From contig JBHELQ010000102.1 in NCBI GenBank assembly GCA_046262995.1, forward strand, positions 1 to 28,677: a stretch of 28,677 bases of DNA. The letters run 5' to 3'. A program made the translations under genes and the position numbers. This document shows, piece after piece, positions 7,964 through 15,866 of this stretch (its first letter is position 1; the number at the start of each line of letters is the position of its first letter). The notes below the pieces were generated by a model, which was given only the letters and a program-made list of their open reading frames with translations, had not been told where the DNA came from and searched no databases. Source of the DNA: JBHELQ01 sp046262995 (lineage in GTDB: Bacteria; Actinomycetota; Thermoleophilia; Solirubrobacterales; Thermoleophilaceae).

Positions 7964-7991
7964 ATGCGTGTCGGTCAAAGGGCCGGCCGGG

Positions 7992-8951
7992 CTACTTGAC
8001 GAGCCCCTGTTCCTTCAAGTACTCGCCCGCCACCTCGGCCGGCGTCTTCTTGTCCAGGTCGACGCGGGCGTTCAGCTCCTGCATCGCGGGGGCGGTCAGC
8101 CCCTTCTCGAGCTTCGCGACCGTCTTGGCCAGGTCGGGTCCGGCCTGCTTGACCGTCTTGTCCCGGACCACGAAGGTCGAGTTGTAGGGCGGGAACATCG
8201 ACCGGTCGTCCTTCAGCAGCACGACCTTGTCGCGCTTGTTCTGGGGATCGGTCGTGAACACGATCGACACGTCTGCCTGACCCTTCTTCAGCACCTCGTG
8301 GCGGAGGTCGATCGCCACCGGCACGAACTTCTTGAACTTGAGCCCGTAGACCTTCTGCAGACCGAGCAGGCAGTCCAGCCGCTGGCGGCACTCGGGCGTG
8401 CCGTAGAGCGTCAGCTTGCCAGCCACGGGCTTCAGGTCCGAGATCTTGCTGAGCTTGTACTTCCTCGCGGTCTCCTGCCTCACCCCGACCTCGTTGGAGC
8501 TCGTGAACGGCGTCGGCGGGTATGCCGTGAAGCCCTGCTTCGCATAGTCGGCCTTGGCCTGGTTGAAGGCCGTCGCCGAGCTCTTCGGGATCTTGTTCGA
8601 TGCGACTCCGAAGAGCGAGCCGAGGGCTGTGCCGGTGTACTCCGGGGCGGCGTCGATCTTGCGCGCCTTGAGGGCCTTGAACTGGACCTTCTCGTCGCCG
8701 AGGTTGAGCTGCTTGCTCACCTTGTACCCCGCCGCCGTGAGGCCCTGCGCGAAGATCTCCCCGAGCACCTTCTGCTCGGTGAAGTTCTTCGAGCCGACCA
8801 CGATCTTCGTCTTCTTGTTCGCGGAGTTGGAGACGATCGCCGAGCCGCCGCCCGACTTCTTGTTTCCATCTCCACCGCAGGCGGCGAGCGCCAGCGCCGA
8901 GACGAGCATCAGCACGGCGAGCAGGCCGCCGAGCCATCTGTTGTTCCTCAT
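7992..8951 (-). CDS. Glycine betaine/choline-type ABC transporter substrate-binding lipoprotein
   Basis: This 319-residue extracytoplasmic lipoprotein has a signal peptide with lipobox LALAAC (Cys25). A Gly/Ser/Lys linker follows, then an OpuAC-type type II binding fold. The fold opens with VGSKNFTEQKVLGEIFAQ at about 52-69, a hallmark of OpuBC/OpuCC/OsmF proteins. PEYTG at 103-107 contributes a ligand-cage aromatic and hinge in that family. A two-cysteine element (PECRQRLDC) near 185-193 may form a disulfide. It is the last gene of the operon and its ATG overlaps the upstream permease stop (ATGA). Likely ligands are quaternary ammonium osmolytes; the exact one is not visible. Confidence 0.9.
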   Translation of the reverse strand: MRNNRWLGGLLAVLMLVSALALAACGGDGNKKSGGGSAIVSNSANKKTKIVVGSKNFTEQKVLGEIFAQGLTAAGYKVSKQLNLGDEKVQFKALKARKIDAAPEYTGTALGSLFGVASNKIPKSSATAFNQAKADYAKQGFTAYPPTPFTSSNEVGVRQETARKYKLSKISDLKPVAGKLTLYGTPECRQRLDCLLGLQKVYGLKFKKFVPVAIDLRHEVLKKGQADVSIVFTTDPQNKRDKVVLLKDDRSMFPPYNSTFVVRDKTVKQAGPDLAKTVAKLEKGLTAPAMQELNARVDLDKKTPAEVAGEYLKEQGLVK

Positions 8952-9706
8952 GTGATCAGCTCCTTTTTCCTTGTCAGCGGAGACCAGCTTCGCCGGGACG
9001 GCCGGTCCGATGCAAGCTTCAGCCCCTCTGGCGTCAGCGCGCGTTGCACCGTGCCCAGCGACAACTCGGTGAAGACGGCGAGCGCTGCCACGACGATCGA
9101 CGCCGCCAGCCGGCCCACGTCCCCGTACGTGGAGACGTTGATGATCGGGTCCCCGAGCGTCACGACGCCGGCGAGCGGGGCGATGGTGGCGGTTGCCACC
9201 ACGTTGACCATCGAGGTCCTGATCCCACCGAAGATCAGGGGCAGGGCGAGCGGCAGCTCAACGCGGCGAACGACCTCCGCCCCGGTCATCCCCATGCCCC
9301 GGGCGGCGTCGACGGTGTCGCGCTCCACCTGCTGCACCCCGACGTAGGCATTGGTCAGGATCGGCGGGATCGCCAGCAGGGCCAGCGCCACCATCACGTT
9401 GCTGAAGCCCACGCCGAGGTAGGCGATGAAGAAGGCGATGAGCGCCAGGCTCGGGACCGCCCGGCCGACGTTCGAGGCGTTGATCGCGAGAAACCCTCCC
9501 TTGCCGATGTGCCCGAGCCACAGCCCGAGCGGTATCGCCACCGCGCAGGCCAGGCCCATCGCCGCGAGTGAGAGCTTCATGTGGGTCCAGAGCAGGTGCA
9601 GGAACTGGGTCCCTCCGACCGTCTGACCCTCGACCGACTTGCGCTGGTGGAAGATGAAGCCGATCGCGTCGCCGAACTGCCCGAGGAAGGCCAGCTGGGT
9701 CGTCAC
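8948..9706 (-). CDS. Osmolyte ABC transporter permease (second)
   Basis: This 252-residue permease has about six membrane helices and the BPD_transp_1 EAA-type loop. In the loop, ARGMGMTGAEVVRRVELPLAL is the cytoplasmic coupling helix that contacts the ATPase. The protein begins VTTQLAFLGQFGDAI. I chose GTG 9706-9704 because it overlaps the preceding permease stop (GTGA); the longer frame upstream is a shadow of that gene. An N-terminal soluble stretch of about 45 residues precedes the first helix. It pairs with the other permease to form a heterodimeric channel. Confidence 0.88.
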   Translation of the reverse strand: MTTQLAFLGQFGDAIGFIFHQRKSVEGQTVGGTQFLHLLWTHMKLSLAAMGLACAVAIPLGLWLGHIGKGGFLAINASNVGRAVPSLALIAFFIAYLGVGFSNVMVALALLAIPPILTNAYVGVQQVERDTVDAARGMGMTGAEVVRRVELPLALPLIFGGIRTSMVNVVATATIAPLAGVVTLGDPIINVSTYGDVGRLAASIVVAALAVFTELSLGTVQRALTPEGLKLASDRPSRRSWSPLTRKKELIT

Positions 9707-10403
9707 GCCGGGCGCGCCGCCCTGGCCCAGGGTGTGATGAGCCGCTGGACCAGCAGGATCGCTGCGTCGAGCACCGTCGCCAGGAGTACGGCCAGCCCGC
9801 CGGCCACGGCCACGTTCGACTTGAAGGTGATGTCGGAGAAGATCTCGCCGCCCAGCCCTCCCGCGCCGGCGAAGAAAGCGAGCGTGGCGAGCCCGACCGT
9901 CGTCGTGGTGGCGATCCTCAGGCCGGCCATGATCTCGGGAAGCGCAAGCGGCAGCTCGACGCGCCACAACAGCTGCCGGTCGGTCAGGCCCATCCCCCGC
10001 CCGGCGTCCTTGGCCTCGGCCGGGACGTTGTCCAGGCCGGCCATCACGTTGCGGAAGATGATCAGGAGCGTGTACGAGACAAGGGCGATGATCGCGGTGA
10101 GCCTGCCGAAGCCGGTGATCGGCAGGAGCAGGAAGAAGACCGCCACGCTGGGAAGCGTGTAGAGGATGCCGGTGAGGTTCGTGATCGGGCCGACCAGGCG
10201 CCGGCGGCGGTGCGCGAGGATCGCCAGCGCGAAGGCGATCGCGAACCCGATCGCCACCGAGACCAGCGTGAGCACGACGTGCTGCAGCAGCGGGTGCGTG
10301 TAGCGGTCCAGGTGGTGGACGATCCAGCTCGGGCAGAAGCCGTTGTCGGAGACGCAGCTGTCCTTTCGCTCGTGGATCTGCAGCTGAGCGAGCTCCGGGG
10401 TCA

Positions 10404-10407
<4 letters not shown>
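9703..10407 (-). CDS. Osmolyte ABC transporter permease (first)
   Basis: This 234-residue permease of the OpuCB/OpuCD type has the first helix at about 44-65 (VVLTLVSVAIGFAIAFALAI). The EAA coupling loop is GRGMGLTDRQLLWRVELPLALPEI. A short periplasmic N-terminus contains a Cys pair (DSCVSDNGFC) that could form a disulfide. The start may be GTG at 10407 (GTGA overlap with the ATPase stop) or the next codon ATG at 10404 (TGATG); both are coupled. Its loop resembles that of the second permease, consistent with an old duplication. Confidence 0.88.
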
Positions 10408-11561
<1,154 letters not shown>

Positions 11562-11571
11562 GGGTACGCGA

Positions 11572-11577
11572 ACCCTA
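11572..11577 (-). promoter_or_regulatory. -10 hexamer (TAGGGT) for the ABC operon
   Basis: TAGGGT on the minus strand ends 10 nt before the GTG start, inside the 27-nt gap between the paralogous binding-protein gene and the ATPase gene. The message would be nearly leaderless. It suggests the transporter can be transcribed separately from the paralogue. Confidence 0.4.
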
Positions 11578-11588
11578 CCCCGAAGCGC

Positions 11589-12455
11589 TCAACGGCCCGC
11601 GGCGGGAGGCAGCAGCCGACCGGCCCGAAGGTACCCCCGCGCGGCACGCGCGGGCGGGACTTCGTCGAAGGTCACGCGGGCGACGAGCTCCGCGAGCACT
11701 GCGTCGCTGAGCGCCGATCCCGCCTGGCGCGCCGCGGCCGCCAGGCCGGGGCCCGCCGCGCGCACGGCGCGAGCGGTGGCCACCAGGGTCAGTGCTCGGG
11801 CGGGAAGCGCATGGCGGTCGTCGTGGAGCAGGAGCTCGTCGTCACGGGCCAGGTGCGGGTCGCTGCGGGACACGACCGCCGCTCCCGCCCGGCCGGCGCG
11901 CAGGGTCGCCTGCACCAGGTCCGGACGCACCTCGAAGGCGCGGCGCAGGCCATAGGCGCGCCGAAGCGATGGCAGGCAGGCGGGCTCCCGGCCACATCCA
12001 CGCGGGGCGACGAGCCGGACCCGGTCGTCCGCCCGCTCGAGTTGCGAGAGCTTCTCGACGTCCAAAGCTCTCGCCCGGGCCCGCGAGACGGCGACGCCTT
12101 GGCCGAGCCGCGCCCGGGCCGGAGGAAGCGCCTGCAGGCCGCGCCGGGCGAGCCGCGAGCGAAGGGCGTCGGTCGACCCGCCGAACGAGGCCGGCCAGGC
12201 GTCCGCTCCCGCTCGGCCCCGCACGACCCGCGCGCGGTAGCCCGCGGCCTTCAGCGCCTGCGCGTACACCTGCGCGAGCAGCCGCCCCTCGTCGGAGCGC
12301 GCGGCTCCGACCTTGAGCTCCGCGTGATTCGCGCCGGCCGCGATCCGCTGCGGCTGTCGCCGTCCGTTGTCCGAGCCGCCGCCCAGGCCGCAACCGGCGA
12401 GCGCCACGGCCGTGATCGCCATGGCCGGCGTTGCGAGGCGGCGCCCGTCCCCCAT
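11589..12455 (-). CDS. Diverged paralogue of the osmolyte-binding lipoprotein
   Basis: This 288-residue lipoprotein has signal peptide and lipobox (VALAGC, Cys22). The C-terminal half aligns by eye with the operon's binding protein. It keeps a Cys-x5-Cys element before an xxxYGL segment (RGCGREPACLPSLRRAYGL against PECRQRLDCLLGLQKVYGL). The pattern SDPHLARDDELLLHDDRHALPA corresponds to the other protein's TDPQNKRDKVVLLKDDRSMFPP. The N-terminal lobe is shorter, lacks the SKNFTEQ signature (ARSDEGRLL instead) and has no recognisable PEYTG. Composition is extremely Ala/Arg rich. It may bind a different ligand, act as a regulator, or be decaying. The ATG at 12455 is favoured by a -10 11 nt upstream. 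Confidence 0.72.
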   Translation of the reverse strand: MGDGRRLATPAMAITAVALAGCGLGGGSDNGRRQPQRIAAGANHAELKVGAARSDEGRLLAQVYAQALKAAGYRARVVRGRAGADAWPASFGGSTDALRSRLARRGLQALPPARARLGQGVAVSRARARALDVEKLSQLERADDRVRLVAPRGCGREPACLPSLRRAYGLRRAFEVRPDLVQATLRAGRAGAAVVSRSDPHLARDDELLLHDDRHALPARALTLVATARAVRAAGPGLAAAARQAGSALSDAVLAELVARVTFDEVPPARAARGYLRAGRLLPPAAGR

Positions 12456-12466
12456 CGGAGCGGGCG

Positions 12467-12472
12467 ATGCTA
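12467..12472 (-). promoter_or_regulatory. -10 hexamer (TAGCAT) overlapping the upstream gene's stop codon
   Basis: TAGCAT on the minus strand ends 11 nt before the ATG at 12455. Its first three bases are the TAG stop of the small upstream gene (12470-12472). It supports an independent start for the paralogous binding protein. Confidence 0.4.
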
Positions 12473-12832
12473 TGCGCTCGGTCCGCTCTCCGAGCCCGCG
12501 ACCCTGTCGAGCTCGCGCCGGAGCTCGTCGCGCAGGCGACGCACCTCCAGGTCGTCGACCTCCGGGTCGGCCTGTGCGGACTCCACCAGGGCCTCCGCGA
12601 GGGATTGGCTCGAGGCGCGGAGCCGGCTCGACGCCGCCACCGGATCGGGGTGTCCGCGCAGGTCCAGCGCCTGGCGCTTGGCGTCCTCGGCGAGCGTCTG
12701 CAGACGCCGGCGCTCCCCGGGCGACAGCCTTCCCCAGCGGCCGTAGAGCGAGCGCGCGACCCGGACTGCGAGCGCCGCGCCGGCGCCCGGCGCGGCGACG
12801 CGCACGACGCCGAGCAGCTTGTTCGAGGCCAT
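12470..12832 (-). CDS. Small helical hypothetical protein
   Basis: This 120-residue protein is not recognised. After MASNKLLGVVRVAAPGAGAA and a short weakly hydrophobic segment, it is predicted mostly helical and highly charged. The C-terminal third (DPEVDDLEVRRLRDELRRELDR) looks like an amphipathic or coiled-coil helix. The ATG at 12832 is chosen because upstream residues in the same frame are Arg/Pro/Ser-rich shadow of the divergent gene. Its stop lies 14 nt before the paralogous binding protein, so they could be co-transcribed. The start codon lies inside an 8-bp inverted repeat that may be an operator. Function unknown. Confidence 0.6.
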   Translation of the reverse strand: MASNKLLGVVRVAAPGAGAALAVRVARSLYGRWGRLSPGERRRLQTLAEDAKRQALDLRGHPDPVAASSRLRASSQSLAEALVESAQADPEVDDLEVRRLRDELRRELDRVAGSESGPSA

Positions 12833-12845
12833 CGACGGTCGATGG
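12829..12845. repeat. Perfect inverted repeat, candidate operator
   Basis: CCATCGAC-G-GTCGATGG is an 8-bp perfect dyad with a 1-nt centre. It lies in the 59-bp divergent space between the small helical protein and the PPOX gene and covers the former's start codon. The geometry suits a dimeric regulator, although part of the dyad is constrained by coding (the ATG GCC of the minus gene). Confidence 0.4.
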
Positions 12846-12879
12846 TGGCTCTCGCGGTGGACGGAACGCCGGATCGCTC

Positions 12880-12885
12880 TACTCT
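12880..12885 (+). promoter_or_regulatory. -10 hexamer (TACTCT) of a probable leaderless promoter
   Basis: TACTCT ends 6 nt before the GTG at 12892, so transcription should start at the start codon. A TGGACG at 12858-12863 (4 of 6 match to the usual -35) is 16 nt upstream. Confidence 0.45.
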
Positions 12886-12891
12886 CGGCGA

Positions 12892-13314
12892 GTGAGCCTC
12901 GCGGAGCTACCGGCATGGGCTCGGGACCTGCTCGACGACTCGCGCGTGGCCCGGCTCGCCTTCCTGGACGACGGTGGCCTGCCGCGGGTCCTGCCGGTGA
13001 CCTACGCCCTGGCAGAGGGCGCGGTCTGGAGCGCCATCGACCAGAAGCCGAAGCGCTCGTCGGAGCCGGCACGTCTTCGCTACCTGAGGCGCATGCCCAA
13101 GGCCGCCCTGTGCGTCGACCGCTACGAGGACGACTGGGAGCAGCTCGCCTGGGTCCAGCTCCTGGGCCGCGTCGACCTGTTCGAGCCGGCAGCCGCCACG
13201 GCGGGCCTGGAGGCGCTGGTCGCGAAGTACGCGCCCTACCGCGAGAGCCGACCGGGCGGGCCGCTGCTGCGCCTCGGCGTGCAGCGGGCGCTCCATTGGC
13301 GGGCGGCGGGGTGA
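12892..13314 (+). CDS. PPOX-class probable F420-dependent oxidoreductase (Rv0121-like)
   Basis: This 140-residue split-barrel flavin/F420-binding protein is like the mycobacterial Rv0121 family. It shows RVARLAFLDDGGLPRVLPVTYAL at the N-terminus (first strands of the barrel). WSAIDQKPKRSSEPARLRYL is the cofactor phosphate region, and DRYEDDWEQLAWVQLLGRVDLFE the dimer interface. Members of this class use reduced F420 or related deazaflavins; the substrate is unknown. The start is GTG at 12892, placed directly after a -10 hexamer; an Arg/Pro-rich upstream extension in the frame is rejected. It stands alone on its strand, facing the alpha/beta hydrolase gene. Confidence 0.8.
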   Translation: MSLAELPAWARDLLDDSRVARLAFLDDGGLPRVLPVTYALAEGAVWSAIDQKPKRSSEPARLRYLRRMPKAALCVDRYEDDWEQLAWVQLLGRVDLFEPAAATAGLEALVAKYAPYRESRPGGPLLRLGVQRALHWRAAG

Positions 13315-13324
13315 AGGCGAGCCG

Positions 13325-13355
13325 CGCGGCGGCGCTGGTGCCCTAGGCCGCCGCG
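13325..13355. terminator. Possible bidirectional hairpin between convergent genes
   Basis: CGCGGCGG (13325-13332) pairs with CCGCCGCG (13348-13355) around a 15-nt loop. It spans the 28-nt gap between the PPOX gene and the convergent hydrolase, including the latter's last codons. GC-rich repeats of this size are frequent by chance here. Confidence 0.25.
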
Positions 13356-14152
13356 TCGCGGCGGATCTGCGTGACCGTCGCGGCAGGGCGGGCCCGCTCG
13401 CCACGGTGGCGGAAATCGGTCAGCGCCTCCGCGATGGCCCGGTAGACGTCGGCGTTGAGCCCCATGCCGACGTGGGTCGCGTTGACCTCCACGTAGCGTT
13501 CCGCGGAGGGGTCAAGGCAGGCGTGCCAGTCGACGATCCCGTCCGTGCGCGAGTAGACCGAGACGAAGCCGACGCCGTCGGGGAGCGGCCCGTCGTGCTT
13601 GAGCCAGAAGTCGGAGCAGCACTCGCCGTTCAGGCATGCCCGCGTGAACAGGCCCGGAGTGCCGAGGCTGCCGAGGGCGCCGACCGCGGCGACCTGGAGG
13701 CGCACGAGCGGATGCACCGCGAGCGAGCCGAGCGTCGGCGTGCCGAGCGTGATGATCCCGGTGACCAGGTCGGGCCGCCGGCAGGCGAGCACCTTGGCGA
13801 AGCTACCGCCCCGGCTCTGCCCGATGACCACCGCTCGCTTGCCCGTCTTCTCCACGAGCTGCTCGAGCCGCTCCTCGAGGCACTCCACGCCCTTGCCGGA
13901 GCAGCCGACGTTGATCCGCATGCCGGCCTTGTTGGTGCGGTGGCCGCTGCGGCGCAGCCAGTGGGTGAGCACGGCGAGCGAGCCGTCGCCGGCGAAGAAG
14001 CCCGGGATCAGGAAGACCGGCTGGTCGTGGCCGTACTCGACGCCTTCGCCCCAGTAGACGGGGTCCCGCATCAGCGAGGCGGCTTCGAGGCCCACCCGCG
14101 CCTCCCGCCACAGTGGCGGGGCCGAGGGGAGCTTTACCGGTATCAGCGCCAC
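13343..14152 (-). CDS. Alpha/beta hydrolase (lipase/esterase-like)
   Basis: This 269-residue serine hydrolase has the oxyanion region VFLIPGFFAGDGSL near 46-59 and the nucleophile elbow GQSRGG with Ser113. A probable acid is Asp204 (SRTDGIVDW) and a probable base His227 (NATHVGMGLN). A Cys-rich insert (RACLNGECCSDFW) lies between strands. The arrangement recalls triacylglycerol lipase/PGAP1-like hydrolases that test fold integrity with THxGM motifs. The natural substrate is unknown; no signal peptide is seen, so it is probably cytoplasmic. The start is GTG 14152-14150; TAGTTC (14170-14165) 12 nt upstream may be its -10. Confidence 0.85.
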   Translation of the reverse strand: MALIPVKLPSAPPLWREARVGLEAASLMRDPVYWGEGVEYGHDQPVFLIPGFFAGDGSLAVLTHWLRRSGHRTNKAGMRINVGCSGKGVECLEERLEQLVEKTGKRAVVIGQSRGGSFAKVLACRRPDLVTGIITLGTPTLGSLAVHPLVRLQVAAVGALGSLGTPGLFTRACLNGECCSDFWLKHDGPLPDGVGFVSVYSRTDGIVDWHACLDPSAERYVEVNATHVGMGLNADVYRAIAEALTDFRHRGERARPAATVTQIRRDAAA

Positions 14153-14251
14153 AGCGGTTTCCCTGAACTACCCCTCAATGGGGACACGACAAACCTAGAG
14201 CGCACGTCGGAGGTAATGGTCTCACGGGTCTCGCGATTTCGCCCGCGGTAC

Positions 14252-14257
14252 TAGATT
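14252..14257 (+). promoter_or_regulatory. -10 hexamer (TAGATT) of a probable leaderless promoter
   Basis: TAGATT ends 7 nt before the GTG at 14265. No Shine-Dalgarno is present. A good -35 was not found at 16-18 nt spacing. Confidence 0.45.
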
Positions 14258-14264
14258 CCCGCCC

Positions 14265-15215
14265 GTGCGGGCCGTGGTGATCGACGACGGAGCGCTCCGT
14301 GTCGAGGAGCGCCCGGATCCCGAGCCCGGCTCTCACGAGCTGCTCGTGCGCGTGAGGGCCGCGGGTCTGAACGGCGCGGACATGCTCCAGCGTCGCGGCC
14401 GCTATCCGGCCCCGCCCGGCTCGCCCCAGGACATCCCCGGGCTGGAGCTGGCCGGCGAGGTCGCTGCACTGGGCCCGGGCGCCGAGCGCTTCAGGGAGGC
14501 AGACCGCGTGATGGCGGTCGTCGGGGGCGGCGGCCAGGCAGAGCTGGCCGTGATCCACGAGCGGGCCGCGATGCCGGTGCCGGAGGGGCTCGACTGGCCC
14601 CAGGCGGGCGGCCTGCCGGAGGTCTTCGTGACCGCCCATGACGCGCTCTTCACGCAGGCCGGCCTGAGGGCGGGGGAGCGTCTGCTCGTGCATGGCGGCG
14701 CGGGCGGGGTCGGCACCGCCGCGATCCAGCTCGGCCGCGCCGTGGGCGCCCGCGTGACCGCGAGCGTGCGCAACGAGGAGTTGCGGCCGCAGGTGGAGCA
14801 GCTCGGTGGGCGGGCGATCGCGCCGGAGGGATTCGCCGAGGCCGGGCCGTTCGACGTGATCCTGGAGCTGGTTGGCGCCCCCAACCTGGAGGAGAACGTG
14901 CAGGCCCTGGCTCCGAAGGGCCGCATCGTGGTCATCGGGATCGGCGCCGGGGCCAAGGGCGAGCTGAACCTGGCTGCGCTGATGGGCAAGCGCGGCCGCC
15001 TGCAGGGCTCCACGCTGCGGTCGCGCCCGCTCGAGGAGAAGGCGCTGGCCATGAGGGCCGTGGAGAGCGAGGTCTTGCCACTGTTCGAGGCCGGCAGCCT
15101 GACCGTCCCGGTGGCGGCCGGCTACCCGCTCGACGAGGTCGAGCAGGCGTACGAGCGCTTCGCCGCCGGTGGCAAGCTCGGCAAGATCGTGCTGCGCGCG
15201 GCGGAGGGCGGCTAG
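14265..15215 (+). CDS. Zinc-free MDR family NAD(P)H:quinone oxidoreductase-like protein
   Basis: This 316-residue medium-chain reductase consists of a GroES-like N-domain (IPGLELAGEVAALGPG near 57-72) and a Rossmann domain with HGGAGGVGTAAIQL at 143-156. It lacks the structural and catalytic zinc ligands of alcohol dehydrogenases (no GHE motif; LPEVFVTAHDALF instead). This fits the QOR/PIG3 group, which reduces quinones or enones with NADPH. The C-terminal element GYPLDEVEQAYERFAAGGKLGKIVL is typical. The start is GTG 14265, just after a -10. The stop shares CTAG with the convergent TetR gene. Confidence 0.9.
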   Translation: MRAVVIDDGALRVEERPDPEPGSHELLVRVRAAGLNGADMLQRRGRYPAPPGSPQDIPGLELAGEVAALGPGAERFREADRVMAVVGGGGQAELAVIHERAAMPVPEGLDWPQAGGLPEVFVTAHDALFTQAGLRAGERLLVHGGAGGVGTAAIQLGRAVGARVTASVRNEELRPQVEQLGGRAIAPEGFAEAGPFDVILELVGAPNLEENVQALAPKGRIVVIGIGAGAKGELNLAALMGKRGRLQGSTLRSRPLEEKALAMRAVESEVLPLFEAGSLTVPVAAGYPLDEVEQAYERFAAGGKLGKIVLRAAEGG

Positions 15216-15805
15216 GGGGCGAGCCCGCCGAGCAGGCCGAGCAACGGCCCCTCGACCTCCTTGCGCGCGGCCTGCGGATCGTCGGCGTTGGCGATCAGCA
15301 GCGCGGCTTCCCCGAGGGCCCCGAGCATGATGTGGGCGAGCGGGCGTACGTCCTGGCGCGCCATGACACCCGCGTCCATGGCGTTCTGGAGCCCGAAGGT
15401 GACGATGCCCAGGCCGTACTTGGCGTCGATCTCCCGCCACTCCTCCCAGCCGAGCACGGTGGGGGCGTCGATCAGCGCGATCCGGATGATCGCGGGCTCA
15501 GTGCAGGCGTCGAGGAAGGCACGCAGGCCCGTCTCGAGCAGCTCGAGCGGGTCCTCCACGCCGTCCAAGGCGGCGCCGATCCGCTCGACGAGCTCCGCCT
15601 CGAGTGACTCGTGCACCTCCCGAAAGAGCTGCCGCTTGTCACGGAAGTGGTGGTACAGCGCGCCGCGGGTGACGCGCGCCGCGCGCACGATCTCCTCGGT
15701 GCCCACGACGGCGTAGCCACGCTCGGCGAACAGCTCCCGGGCCTCCCGCAAGAGCTTCGACCGCGTGGCCTCCGCCCGCTCCGCACGCGACGGCTTGCCT
15801 TGCAT
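15212..15805 (-). CDS. TetR/AcrR family transcriptional regulator
   Basis: This 197-residue repressor-type protein has a TetR helix-turn-helix at about residues 10-57, including LFAERGYAVVGTEEIVRAA and VTRGALYHHFRDKRQLF. An all-helical ligand-binding domain, close to the TetR_C type with ALIDAPTVLGWEEWREID, follows. It is divergent from the alpha/beta hydrolase gene at 15867. The 61-bp gap and the regulator's own start hold two related near-palindromes that are likely operators, so it probably represses both genes. The ATG at 15805 lies within the first of these. The inducer is unknown; the adjacent MDR enzyme and hydrolase suggest a small organic molecule. Confidence 0.9.
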   Translation of the reverse strand: MQGKPSRAERAEATRSKLLREARELFAERGYAVVGTEEIVRAARVTRGALYHHFRDKRQLFREVHESLEAELVERIGAALDGVEDPLELLETGLRAFLDACTEPAIIRIALIDAPTVLGWEEWREIDAKYGLGIVTFGLQNAMDAGVMARQDVRPLAHIMLGALGEAALLIANADDPQAARKEVEGPLLGLLGGLAP

Positions 15806-15818
15806 ACAGGCTGCATGC
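15802..15818. promoter_or_regulatory. Candidate TetR operator 1
   Basis: GCATACAG-G-CTGCATGC is a 17-bp near-palindrome with one mismatched pair. It covers the regulator's ATG (15803-15805) and part of its -10 (TAGCAT, 15820-15815). It shares CATACAG and the half-site ending ATGC with operator 2; centres are 34 bp apart. Binding here would block the regulator's own transcription. Confidence 0.6.
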
Positions 15819-15835
15819 TACGGTGCCAAGCCGAT

Positions 15836-15852
15836 ACATACAGCTTGTATGC
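15836..15852. promoter_or_regulatory. Candidate TetR operator 2
   Basis: ACATACAG-C-TTGTATGC contains the perfect dyad CATACA-GCT-TGTATG (15837-15851). It lies just upstream of the hydrolase ribosome site (AAAGGAG, 15854-15860) and overlaps a possible -10 (TACATA, 15835-15840), so binding would stop transcription of the hydrolase gene. Confidence 0.6.
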
Positions 15853-15866
15853 GAAAGGAGCGGCGG

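Noticed and set aside
6777..9347. 856-residue plus-strand open frame
   Set aside because: It runs antisense through the GNAT, DUF1152 and binding-protein genes and has low-complexity Arg/His/Gly composition typical of a high-GC shadow.
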